NCBI GenBank assembly: GCA_964622665.1
Contig: CAZUUO010000003.1
Span: 1 to 45,448, forward strand
From: CAZUUO01 sp964622665
GTDB lineage: Bacteria > Patescibacteriota > Patescibacteriia > Magasanikbacterales > GCA-002688135
Direction of reading: 5' to 3'
DNA: 45,448 bases
Shown: piece by piece, positions 1 through 6,898 of the stretch
Layout: each line of letters starts with the position of its first letter
Position numbering within the stretch: position 1 is the stretch's first letter
Notes under the pieces: generated by a model
Database searches by the model: none
What the model was told of the DNA's origin: nothing
What the model saw: only the letters and a program-made list of their open reading frames with translations
Program-made: the position numbers and the translations under genes

Positions 1-323
1 GCAATATCATCAAGTTTTAATCGATGTCCTAATGATTCTTTTACCTTTGCTAATAAGTCGAGATGCGGAACATGGGTAAATTTTCTTCCTGCGTATTTTT
101 CTAAGATTGGTAAATCAAAGTATATTGAATTAAATCCAATAATACGGTCAGCATTATCAAGAATTGGCCACAAATTATGAAGCTCCTCCTCGCGAAAGCT
201 TGAGTAGGTATCGTCTGCGTAGTTATAGATGCAAACCACTGAAATAGATAGCGCGGTTGGATCACTACTTCCCACCTCTTCAAAGGTATTTTTTGTTTCA
301 ATATCAAATACAATTTCTCCCAT
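1..323 (-). CDS. RNase H-like 3'-5' exonuclease (3'-truncated by window edge)
   Basis: The first 107 residues of a DEDD-type exonuclease can be read from an ATG at 321-323; the rest lies outside the window. Residues 5-9 are FDIET, matching the ExoI motif with catalytic Asp and Glu. A second motif, GFNSIYFDLPIL, follows near residue 70 and fits ExoII. This pattern is typical of predicted RNase H-like exonucleases of the YprB C-terminal kind and of DNA polymerase B proofreading domains. Such enzymes remove nucleotides from 3' ends. It is transcribed alone, with an extended -10 box about 25 bases upstream. The substrate cannot be told from this fragment. The family-level call is fairly secure; the exact gene is not. 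Confidence 0.7.
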   Translation of the reverse strand, partial: MGEIVFDIETKNTFEEVGSSDPTALSISVVCIYNYADDTYSSFREEELHNLWPILDNADRIIGFNSIYFDLPILEKYAGRKFTHVPHLDLLAKVKESLGHRLKLDDI

Positions 324-346
324 AGTTGTTACTCGTTAATGTTTTG

Positions 347-355
347 ATTATAACA
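347..355 (-). promoter_or_regulatory. Extended -10 promoter for the exonuclease gene
   Basis: On the minus strand a perfect TATAAT is preceded by TGT, giving an extended -10 element (TGnTATAAT). No good -35 box is seen at 16-18 bases. The predicted start lies about 18 bases before the ATG. Confidence 0.5.
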
Positions 356-391
356 TGGTTTTGTCAGCTGAGGAGTGTATAAACAGGCAAC

Positions 392-419
392 AAAAAAGCC
401 CCACTTTTGCAGGGCTTTT
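392..419 (-). terminator. Rho-independent terminator after ahpC
   Basis: The minus strand carries an AAAAGCCC / GGGCTTTT stem with a 10-base loop, ending in a T run. It lies 8 bases past the peroxiredoxin stop codon and closes the glutaredoxin-SOD-peroxiredoxin operon. Confidence 0.8.
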
Positions 420-426
420 CTTAACA

Positions 427-990
427 CTATTTAACAAATTTTTCGCCTTTTTTCCAATCAAGTCCACAGAGACCTCCACTTTGTAATGCCTCCAAGACGC
501 GTACCGTCTCACTAACACTTCGGCCCACGTTTAAGTCTGAGATGACCATATACTTCAATATGCCATCTGGAGAAATAATGAAGGTGCCCCGGAGCGCCTC
601 ACCATTCTCTTCAATTAGTACCCCGTAGTCACGTGATAATGAGTGAGCGGTGTCTGCAAGAATAGGAAATTTCACTTCTTGCATGTCGCGTTCAAACCAT
701 GCTTTGTGTGCCCACGTTGAATCCGTTGATGCCCCCAATACTACAGCATTTGCATCGGTAAATTCCTGTTCATGAGTTGCAAACCCTTTAATTTCAGTTG
801 GACAAATAAATGTAAAATCGCGAGGGTAGAAAAATAACACTACCCATTTTCCTTTGTAATCCTCAAGAGAAACTTTTTTAAACTCACCTGCTACATATGC
901 ATCAAGCGTAAATGTTGGAGCTTTTTTTCCTACTTGGAGCATTTCACAATTCCCCATTCCACAGCATGATGAAAATTCTTCGTTTTGCAT
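427..990 (-). CDS. ahpC: Peroxiredoxin, AhpC/TSA family
   Basis: This is a 187-residue 2-Cys peroxiredoxin that reduces hydrogen peroxide and organic hydroperoxides in the cytoplasm. The peroxidatic cysteine is C63 in FTFICPTEI, preceded by the family's FFYPRDF strand. A C-terminal cysteine, C175 in GLCGLDWK, sits where the resolving cysteine of typical 2-Cys enzymes lies. Length matches AhpC (about 187). An unusual feature is three further cysteines near the N terminus (C9, C10, C15), which could bind metal or form extra disulfides. It is the last gene of an operon with SOD (9-base gap) and glutaredoxin. No AhpF is visible, so the reductant is unknown; the neighbouring glutaredoxin is a candidate by context. 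Confidence 0.93.
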   Translation of the reverse strand: MQNEEFSSCCGMGNCEMLQVGKKAPTFTLDAYVAGEFKKVSLEDYKGKWVVLFFYPRDFTFICPTEIKGFATHEQEFTDANAVVLGASTDSTWAHKAWFERDMQEVKFPILADTAHSLSRDYGVLIEENGEALRGTFIISPDGILKYMVISDLNVGRSVSETVRVLEALQSGGLCGLDWKKGEKFVK

Positions 991-999
991 ATTTGTTTG

Positions 1000-1596
1000 T
1001 TATATTTGTAATGATGAAACGTGCACAAATTTTTTCTCAACTTTTTCCCAATTTATTGATTGGAGATAATCCATAATATAGGTTTTTCTGTCTGATCCGT
1101 AGTCCATGAAATAAGCATGTTCATACACATCGAGCACGAGTAATGGAATAGTTCCCCACACACCTCCTTGATTATGAGCATCTCCAATAAATAATTTGAG
1201 GCGGTGTTCATGAGTATCAAAACCAAATACCACCCAACCACGAGCTGCCATACCACAACCTAGGAGCATTGCAGTAAAGCGCTCAAAGTTTCCAAATTCT
1301 TTTTCAATTTCTTGCAGGAGTGTGCCTTGTGGTTTTTCGCCATTTCCATCAATAGTATCAAAATAATACTCATGAAGATACACGCCATTTGTTGCAAAGG
1401 TTTCTGCGTCTTTTAAGCTGCGAATTGCACTATAGGTGATGTTTCCTGATGTTGGGTCTACGGTTTGCAATGCTTCCTCAACCTCATTCTTTTTGTTTAC
1501 ATAGCCCACATACAATTTATCCTCGTGGATACCTAGTGCTTTTTCACTTTGTCCCTTTGGTATTGTTGTACGACTAAATTTTTTTGGTGTATACAT
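1000..1596 (-). CDS. Superoxide dismutase, Fe/Mn family (divergent)
   Basis: This 198-residue protein aligns by eye with Fe/Mn superoxide dismutases, which convert superoxide to oxygen and hydrogen peroxide. All four metal ligands appear present: H24, H75 (GVYLHEYYF), D156 and H160 (DVYEHAYFMDY). The tyrosine of GYVNK matches the active-site Tyr34. It departs from the family norm in several places: HHxKHH is IHEDKLYVGYV, the NHSLFW region is LHEYYFD, and the glycine-rich GSGW stretch reads GCGMAARGWVVFG. Metal preference cannot be assigned. Its product, peroxide, would be handled by the peroxiredoxin encoded 9 bases downstream. The start ATG is 11 bases after the glutaredoxin stop. Confidence 0.85.
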   Translation of the reverse strand: MYTPKKFSRTTIPKGQSEKALGIHEDKLYVGYVNKKNEVEEALQTVDPTSGNITYSAIRSLKDAETFATNGVYLHEYYFDTIDGNGEKPQGTLLQEIEKEFGNFERFTAMLLGCGMAARGWVVFGFDTHEHRLKLFIGDAHNQGGVWGTIPLLVLDVYEHAYFMDYGSDRKTYIMDYLQSINWEKVEKKFVHVSSLQI

Positions 1597-1607
1597 AATG
1601 TTTTATA

Positions 1608-1835
1608 TTATCTTACTAATCGTTGTGATAACGCTTCCTCATTAAATCCCACTAGAATTTCACCATCAATATCAATTACCGGAACCCCCATCTGACCACT
1701 TTTTTCAATCATTTCTTCTCGTTTTTTTTCATCGTGGGCAACATCATTATCAGTAAAGGCGATGTTGTGTTTCGTGAAATACTCACGCGCTAAATGGCAG
1801 TACGGGCACGTTGGTGTTGAATAGAGTGTTATCAT
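1608..1835 (-). CDS. Glutaredoxin-family protein
   Basis: This is a 75-residue single-domain glutaredoxin/NrdH-like thiol reductase. The active site is TPTCPYC (C10, C13) and the cis-proline motif is GVPVIDID near residue 51, followed by a GFNEEAL helix start. An open frame continues further upstream, but the ATG at 1833-1835 gives exactly the family length and follows a strong promoter at 1861-1888. No Shine-Dalgarno sequence precedes it. It heads the operon with SOD and peroxiredoxin and probably supplies reducing equivalents to one of its neighbours or to ribonucleotide reductase; the partner is inference. Confidence 0.88.
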   Translation of the reverse strand: MITLYSTPTCPYCHLAREYFTKHNIAFTDNDVAHDEKKREEMIEKSGQMGVPVIDIDGEILVGFNEEALSQRLVR

Positions 1836-1860
1836 AACAAGCGTCAATAAGACTGTATCT

Positions 1861-1888
1861 ACTATAGCATGGGAAGTCATATCGTCAA
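1861..1888 (-). promoter_or_regulatory. Sigma-70-type promoter for glutaredoxin-SOD-peroxiredoxin operon
   Basis: On the minus strand: -35 TTGACG (1883-1888), 16-base spacer, -10 TATAGT (1861-1866) preceded by TGC as an extended -10. It lies just downstream of the terminator at 1904-1935, so the operon has its own promoter. Confidence 0.75.
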
Positions 1889-1903
1889 CCTGTTCTGTGA
1901 GTA

Positions 1904-1935
1904 AAAAAACACCCCGATGTCTCGAGGTGTTTTTT
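1904..1935 (-). terminator. Terminator of the candidate small RNA
   Basis: A 10-bp stem AAAAAACACC / GGTGTTTTTT with a 12-base loop. It is T-rich on both strands but only the minus strand has an upstream transcript. Confidence 0.75.
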
Positions 1936-2003
1936 AAGGCTGGCTCGTTATCCAACAGACTTTGTGTCCAAAGTGTTTTGATTGCGGTGCCACTTAAAGC
2001 AAT
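1904..2003 (-). ncRNA. Candidate ~100-nt small RNA between two redox operons
   Basis: A promoter at 2008-2038 is followed about 100 bases later by a strong terminator, with no plausible reading frame between, which is the layout of an independently transcribed small RNA. The minus-strand RNA folds by eye into an ATTGC/GCAAT hairpin at its 5' end (1981-2003), an ACTTTG-GACA-CAAAGT hairpin (1959-1974) and the terminator hairpin (1904-1935). The loop of the first hairpin holds GUGGCACC, which loosely recalls a T-box core, but there is no Stem I or downstream synthetase gene. It could instead be the attenuated leader of the glutaredoxin operon, although that operon has a second promoter past the terminator. 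No Rfam family was recognised. Confidence 0.5.
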
Positions 2004-2007
2004 ACTT

Positions 2008-2038
2008 ATTATATACCATTTTTTTGCAGATTTGTCAA
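2008..2038 (-). promoter_or_regulatory. Promoter driving the candidate small RNA
   Basis: Minus strand: consensus -35 TTGACA (2033-2038). The -10 is either TATATA at 17 bases or TATAAT (2008-2013) at 19 bases. The 9-base string CAGGTTGAC at this -35 recurs at the -35 of the next promoter downstream (1883-1888). Confidence 0.65.
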
Positions 2039-2059
2039 CCTGATTTTGCTGTGTACATC

Positions 2060-2584
2060 TTATGATTTTCTCAGTGAAAGTATAATAGGTGGTAAAAGTA
2101 GCGCAAACACCGTCAATGACATGACGGGAATAGTAATATAGCCGAATGCATATACGTGCCGAATACTGCATGATACGGTGCCAAAGCTATTGCAGAAGGA
2201 ATTTGCTCCTGCTAAGGGAAACCACTGTAACCATGAATTATACAACGCAACAACGAAGCCAACTACCGTTGTAGCGAGTGCTGCAACTGTCCAAATTCGT
2301 TTATTTGTTTTATATGCCACTATGAGCAACACAAGACACGCTGCTAGTACATATCGTTGAATGTAGCACAATATACACGCTTCAAATTGCACGACGTAGG
2401 AATACAGGAAACTGCCCACGAGTCCTCCAATCGCAATAACTATAGCGCTCAAAATTCCCTTTTCTTGTCCCTTAGTAATTAACTTTTGCGCGTGGTCTTT
2501 ATGTAATACCAGATACAATAAACCTAAAAGGATAGCTATGTGTGTTGCAAAAATACTAACTTGAAACAACTGTGAAAGCCACAT
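2060..2584 (-). CDS. dsbB: DsbB/BdbC-type disulfide bond formation protein
   Basis: This 174-residue membrane protein has the layout of the DsbB family: four hydrophobic helices, a CxxC pair after the second segment (C70 and C73 in FEACILCYIQR) and a second cysteine pair in the later extracytoplasmic loop (C131 and C139). DsbB proteins reoxidise a periplasmic or extracellular thioredoxin-like oxidase and pass electrons to quinone. The gene 6 bases upstream encodes a membrane-anchored thioredoxin-fold protein with WCPHC, very likely its partner. Together they would insert disulfides into exported proteins, of which this window has several with paired cysteines. It is the last gene of this two-gene unit. 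Confidence 0.9.
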   Translation of the reverse strand: MWLSQLFQVSIFATHIAILLGLLYLVLHKDHAQKLITKGQEKGILSAIVIAIGGLVGSFLYSYVVQFEACILCYIQRYVLAACLVLLIVAYKTNKRIWTVAALATTVVGFVVALYNSWLQWFPLAGANSFCNSFGTVSCSIRHVYAFGYITIPVMSLTVFALLLPPIILSLRKS

Positions 2585-2590
2585 AAAGAA

Positions 2591-2959
2591 TTATGGTAAG
2601 GTGCAACCTGTTTTCTTAGCTAAATCACTTAAACTTATTTCCCCACTTTCTCTTGATTTATCAGCAAATTCCCAAGTTGGATATCCTTCGATCTTGGCTT
2701 GTTTGCAGACGTCTAATACTCCATTACCACTTGGCGTTGAGCATTCAATATAGGGTAATTTTTTTTGGCTTCTTCCAAAGAGTGCTTTTTGATTTTGGCA
2801 ATGTGGGCACCAGAATGCGCCGTAAAATTTTGCCCCTTTGTCAGTTATACATTGAGCAAAATTGTCCAGCGGTGCGCTTCTTGTGTAATAGTAAACACTT
2901 CCCACAATCAACAGCACTAATGCTGACAAAAAAATCCAGGTATTTTTTTCAAGTTTCAT
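2591..2959 (-). CDS. Membrane-anchored thioredoxin-domain oxidase
   Basis: The protein has 122 residues: an N-terminal membrane anchor (about 8-25) and a compact thioredoxin-like domain with GAFWCPHC (C51, C54), a conserved YIEC strand and the cis-proline motif GYPTWEF. The sequence closely recalls the C-terminal thioredoxin domain of bacterial VKOR fusions (GAFWCPHCxxQKxLF), here as a separate protein next to a DsbB rather than fused to VKOR. It probably acts outside the membrane as the disulfide donor reoxidised by the downstream DsbB. A promoter lies 24-51 bases upstream of the ATG at 2957-2959. Confidence 0.85.
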   Translation of the reverse strand: MKLEKNTWIFLSALVLLIVGSVYYYTRSAPLDNFAQCITDKGAKFYGAFWCPHCQNQKALFGRSQKKLPYIECSTPSGNGVLDVCKQAKIEGYPTWEFADKSRESGEISLSDLAKKTGCTLP

Positions 2960-2982
2960 ACATTTATATTAGCTATATCTCC

Positions 2983-3010
2983 AGTATAACACAGCAGCCA
3001 ATCTTGTCAC
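2983..3010 (-). promoter_or_regulatory. Promoter for thioredoxin-dsbB operon
   Basis: Minus strand: -35 GTGACA (3005-3010), 16-base spacer, -10 TATACT (2983-2988) with TGT extension. Predicted leader about 17 bases. Confidence 0.6.
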
Positions 3011-3029
3011 CCACTTCTTTCCCCAATAT

Positions 3030-3058
3030 AAAACACTCCCCTTTTGGGGGAGCGTTTT
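3030..3058 (-). terminator. Terminator after the giant surface-protein gene
   Basis: Minus strand stem AAAACGCTCCCC / GGGGAGTGTTTT with a 5-base loop. One pair is a G-U wobble only in minus-strand RNA (a mismatch on the plus strand), supporting use by the minus-strand gene ending at 3087. Confidence 0.85.
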
Positions 3059-3086
3059 ACTGGTTGATATTGTATCAAACAATTGA

Positions 3087-6000
3087 CTAGAAGCGTACTG
3101 AACGACCTTCAAGAGGTAATCCGTTTACTTCAGTGAATGTTGTTACACCATCAGTCCAAGTTGCGTAATTTTGACCACCGTTAGCACCAGTTGATAAACC
3201 AACAGTTACACTGTCGTTTACACCAATTGATGAGTCAGATGTGTTCAAGGTTACGTAGAGGTACCATGTACCACCAGCTGAGATTTCCAAATCAGTGAAG
3301 CTAGCTGCAGGGATCTGAGTAGCTACGAAGTTTTGGTTACCGTGGTAGGTAGTTGTTGCTAACAAGTTGGTTGAATCAGTCTTATTTGATGATGCACTTT
3401 CAACTTTATAGACATTCAATGCAGCTGTTGAAGTCAATGAAACACCTGATGATGAAACATTGAAGTTCAAACCTGTCAAAGTTGCCTTGTAGTTTCCTAC
3501 GTTAGCAGTGTTGCTTACTTTGAAGATAGCAACGTTGGTTGCAGTACCACCAGCTGATGCTGATGAAGGAGCCACAAGACCTGCGTCATCGCTGATAGCG
3601 AAGCTGATCTTGGTGCGAACTGCATCCATAACGTTACCCATTAATGGAGATGAAGAAGCACCAGATGATGCACCAATCACCAAACCTGACGTTGTTGAGG
3701 CGTTAGTTGTTGAGATTGAGAAACCTGAGCCCAAACCAATAGCTTCCACAGCATTTTGCACGCCGTTAGTTACCATGTCTGAATCTCCATTGAAGATACC
3801 GAATTTGTGAGTTGAAGATGAAATACCACCTTCTGACCAAGGAGTTAAGTCAGCTTTTGCTGTCAAAACTACACTTTGTCCTTTTGGAATTACGATACCA
3901 CCCGTTGAAAGACCGGTTAAGTCAAACACTGCAACTGGAGTTGTTGTGTTCACTGAGACACCGGCACCAAATGAAGGAACAGTTCCCAATAACGCAGAAC
4001 CATTGTAAAGTTTTACGTTCTTAAGAGTACCTGTTGAAGCAAAAGGATTTGTGGTGTTGGTTGTAATGCTGTTAAGCACGTACAATTTCTTCACCAAAAT
4101 ATCTTCTGCATTTGATTCTTCAGCCATCAAGACTTTCAAGAAGGTTTGGTCGGTTGAACCGAGAACCATTTGAACGTCTGAAGGGGTGTTTGCATCTGCA
4201 GTTACACGCAACATACCACTGGTTGCTACGTAACCTGCTTGTCCAAGAGTTGTTGGAGAAACAGTTGTGGTAGCACCGGTGTTTTTACCGGTAGCAACTA
4301 CTGAGTCTACACTAACAAGTGCAGTACCGTTGATTGCTGATAATGCTGAGCTGGTGCTGCTCAAAAGGTCTGCGTAAACATCAACAACGATTGATTCACC
4401 GACGCCAACTACGAGAGCTGGAGAAACGTTGAATGTCATTGTAGCTGATGGATTTGCCACAGTTGTACCTAATTGAGATGTACCGCGCATTACACGGAAG
4501 TTGTTGAAGTATGATGACAATACATCACTTGTAGTGTTATCACCAACAACGATTGATGAAATTTCTGAAGGTTCAGCACCACCTAAGATGGTGAATGAAG
4601 CGACGCGAACGCCGGTTGCACCCAACACACCCATTGGACGAGCTGATGAATATTCACCAAGAGCTGAGTTCTTAGCAACTGACAAAGTACCTGACGCTAC
4701 TGTTACGGTACGGCCGCTTGTTGCAGCTGTTGAAATAGCAGTAAGTGAAACGATACCTTGAGCATTTGATGAACCTGCGCTCAATGAAATTGCTACGGTG
4801 TCACCAGTTGTTACTGTTGAATCGTTCAAATCAGCGTTCACAGTGAATGGAACAGTTTTACCTGCTTCCACGGTGAATGAGTTGCCGAATGTGAAGGTTT
4901 CAGTGTCAGTACCACCATTACATGTCAAGTTTGTAGCTGTTGAACCAACTTGTGATCCGTCAACTGACAATTTGATGTTTTTGATGACTGTTGAACCGTC
5001 GCCACTAGCACAAGTAACTACTAAGGTTTTGACCTTAACTGCTTCACCTGCAGCCTTCATGTTCCATTTAGCGAGCAACACGTTGGTTGAACTTGCTGGA
5101 ACATTTCCAACTGGAGAATCTGAAGCAATAGTGTTTGTCAAAGTACCGGTGTTAATTGTTGTGTTTGCTGCTGCTTCGGTAACCGCAAATGCTGCGTTAT
5201 CGTCAGCTGCAGGAACTGTCCACACGTTGTAGTTCAAATCCTTTACCATGACATCGTTAGATTCTTGGATTCCGAATTTGAATGTACGATTGGTACCACC
5301 CTTAATATCAGCACGAAGTGCTAATTGGCGTTGGTTACCAGCAATGATCTTGAATCCGCCATCTGTCAAAGTTGAAAGATCAAAATTGAGCTTCTTGTTT
5401 GTCAAAGTTGCGGTTCCAAGGTTTTGGCTACCATACCAGAGTGAGAAGTTTTGGAGGTCACTGTCATTTGTTGAACCAACGTTTGTGATGGTCAATTTGG
5501 TGACAAGCATGTCTTGGCTGTTTGCATCCAAGCGGAACTTCCAAACATCGTAACCATCTTGTGGGTCAACCGTTGTTGTTGCCAAAGGAGCTACGTTCTT
5601 CAAATCAAGGTAAGCAAGATCTGAAACGCCAACTACTGACCAGTTGCTACCAGTTGCCATTCCTGACACTGAAGCAGCGGTTGAAGTTACGTCTGCAGAA
5701 TCAAGTTTCCAACCAACAGTTGTACCTGTTGAAGTTGACTTGTTTACGTCTACAAAGAGTGATACATCAACGTATCCATTAGCTGGAACGGTGACTAAAC
5801 CACCTGTCTTTGTGAATGTAGCAAGACCCTTTGAAACTGAAGTTGATTGACCGATCAATGTCATACCATTGAAAAGGTACATAGCATCGAGGTCTGAATC
5901 AGTTTGGATACCAGTTCGGCGAAGTTTCAAACTGTCAACGCGAATTTCTGATGAACCTGCAGACAAACGGATTGTCAAAACGTTTGCACGTTGACCACCC

Positions 6001-6821
6001 GCATTGTTGCCTGAGTCAGTAAGAACGGTTGGGTTTGTTTTACCTACACCTAAGTCAGCTGGTGACAAAGATACGGTAAGTGAACCTACACCTGATGGAG
6101 TTGTTGGAGGAACAGTGGTTGATGAACCAAGGTTCTTATCAGCTGCAATTGAGGTAGCTGCTGCTTTTTCTGCTTCAGCATTGAAGTCTGAAGTTGAAGC
6201 AACGTCTGCACCCAATGTGTAGTTGGTGAAGAAGCCGTCTGGAATATCATCAATCATTTTGTTCCAGTTAGCACCAAACAAACCTGAAGCTGCTGCTTCA
6301 GTTTTTACCCAGCGAAGTGTACCGTTTTTTGCAACTGCGTATACTTTTGGATCTGAATCAACTTTCACCATGCGTACGCCTGGTTTGTATGTGACGTTGC
6401 CGCCCATAGAAATTTGACCCATGTCTGCTGCTGGAATAATTTTAACTAAACCACCTTCTGATGTTTTCTTCAATTGAGCTGAAGTGTACCATGACAAGAA
6501 AGTTTTTTGTGTTGGGAACACGTAGCGTTTACCATTGAAATAGTAATACACTGCAAATGCTCCTTTTGCATCACTGCGGATCAAGTCTCCGTCTGCCAAT
6601 GAAGCTGCTTGCGCAGTTAAAGGTGCGACGAATGCTGCGACTCCCATTGACCATGCAACGGTTGCAACGACTGTAGCTGCTGTGAATGCTTTTTTTGCTA
6701 AACGCAAAGATTCATTCATAAATTTTATTAACGCTTTGAAATTAGTAATGTACCTAACTTCAGCAGCGCTTCTCCTAAGGTTTATAGGATCGACCTTTCT
6801 GAAGGCTAACTTGACTTCCAT
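3087..6821 (-). CDS. Giant S-layer-like surface protein
   Basis: This is a 1244-residue exported protein rich in Thr, Ser, Val and Gly, with almost no Cys, made of many beta-sandwich-like stretches as in S-layer proteins. After a long charged N-terminal region comes a hydrophobic segment ending TAQA-A (about residue 72), a signal-peptide cleavage site. Residues about 75-210 hold a distinct domain with RYVFPTQKTFLSWY, GGNVTYKPG, PKVYAV and GTLRWV, shared with the C-terminal end of the protein encoded at 9255-12056. The ATG at 6819-6821 has a strong Shine-Dalgarno sequence (GAGGAG, 6-base gap); a more ordinary signal peptide would begin at the in-frame ATG at 6717-6719, which has none. It lies in one operon behind a sigma factor and a DUF5667-like protein and is probably the main surface-layer protein; that role is inference. 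Confidence 0.8.
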   Translation of the reverse strand: MEVKLAFRKVDPINLRRSAAEVRYITNFKALIKFMNESLRLAKKAFTAATVVATVAWSMGVAAFVAPLTAQAASLADGDLIRSDAKGAFAVYYYFNGKRYVFPTQKTFLSWYTSAQLKKTSEGGLVKIIPAADMGQISMGGNVTYKPGVRMVKVDSDPKVYAVAKNGTLRWVKTEAAASGLFGANWNKMIDDIPDGFFTNYTLGADVASTSDFNAEAEKAAATSIAADKNLGSSTTVPPTTPSGVGSLTVSLSPADLGVGKTNPTVLTDSGNNAGGQRANVLTIRLSAGSSEIRVDSLKLRRTGIQTDSDLDAMYLFNGMTLIGQSTSVSKGLATFTKTGGLVTVPANGYVDVSLFVDVNKSTSTGTTVGWKLDSADVTSTAASVSGMATGSNWSVVGVSDLAYLDLKNVAPLATTTVDPQDGYDVWKFRLDANSQDMLVTKLTITNVGSTNDSDLQNFSLWYGSQNLGTATLTNKKLNFDLSTLTDGGFKIIAGNQRQLALRADIKGGTNRTFKFGIQESNDVMVKDLNYNVWTVPAADDNAAFAVTEAAANTTINTGTLTNTIASDSPVGNVPASSTNVLLAKWNMKAAGEAVKVKTLVVTCASGDGSTVIKNIKLSVDGSQVGSTATNLTCNGGTDTETFTFGNSFTVEAGKTVPFTVNADLNDSTVTTGDTVAISLSAGSSNAQGIVSLTAISTAATSGRTVTVASGTLSVAKNSALGEYSSARPMGVLGATGVRVASFTILGGAEPSEISSIVVGDNTTSDVLSSYFNNFRVMRGTSQLGTTVANPSATMTFNVSPALVVGVGESIVVDVYADLLSSTSSALSAINGTALVSVDSVVATGKNTGATTTVSPTTLGQAGYVATSGMLRVTADANTPSDVQMVLGSTDQTFLKVLMAEESNAEDILVKKLYVLNSITTNTTNPFASTGTLKNVKLYNGSALLGTVPSFGAGVSVNTTTPVAVFDLTGLSTGGIVIPKGQSVVLTAKADLTPWSEGGISSSTHKFGIFNGDSDMVTNGVQNAVEAIGLGSGFSISTTNASTTSGLVIGASSGASSSPLMGNVMDAVRTKISFAISDDAGLVAPSSASAGGTATNVAIFKVSNTANVGNYKATLTGLNFNVSSSGVSLTSTAALNVYKVESASSNKTDSTNLLATTTYHGNQNFVATQIPAASFTDLEISAGGTWYLYVTLNTSDSSIGVNDSVTVGLSTGANGGQNYATWTDGVTTFTEVNGLPLEGRSVRF

Positions 6822-6898
6822 TACTTCTCCTCTGATTATGAGGAGATGATTATGTAGAAATGTTCTACACACTCACCTCCTCGTACTTGAGGTGGTAC
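6822..6898 (-). promoter_or_regulatory. Hairpin-rich leader of the surface-protein gene, Shine-Dalgarno sequestered
   Basis: The 77 bases between the upstream stop and the surface-protein ATG hold three perfect hairpins on the minus strand: CACCTC/GAGGTG (6874-6894), GTAGAA/TTCTAC (6854-6868) and CTCCTC/GAGGAG (6827-6845). In the last, the GAGGAG arm is the Shine-Dalgarno sequence itself, so the folded RNA would hide the ribosome site. An 8-base repeat TGATTATG occurs at 6833 and 6847 (top strand). The layout suggests translational control or mRNA stabilisation. There is no T run, so termination is unlikely. Confidence 0.7.

Noticed and set aside
101..313. Minus-strand 70-codon frame over the exonuclease fragment
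   Set aside because: It is out of frame with the FDIET...GFNS exonuclease reading, which explains the region better.
1981..2003. GUGGCACCGC in the candidate small RNA resembles a T-box core
   Set aside because: The promoter lies immediately upstream, leaving no room for Stem I and the specifier loop, and the genes downstream are redox genes, not aminoacyl-tRNA synthetase or amino-acid genes.
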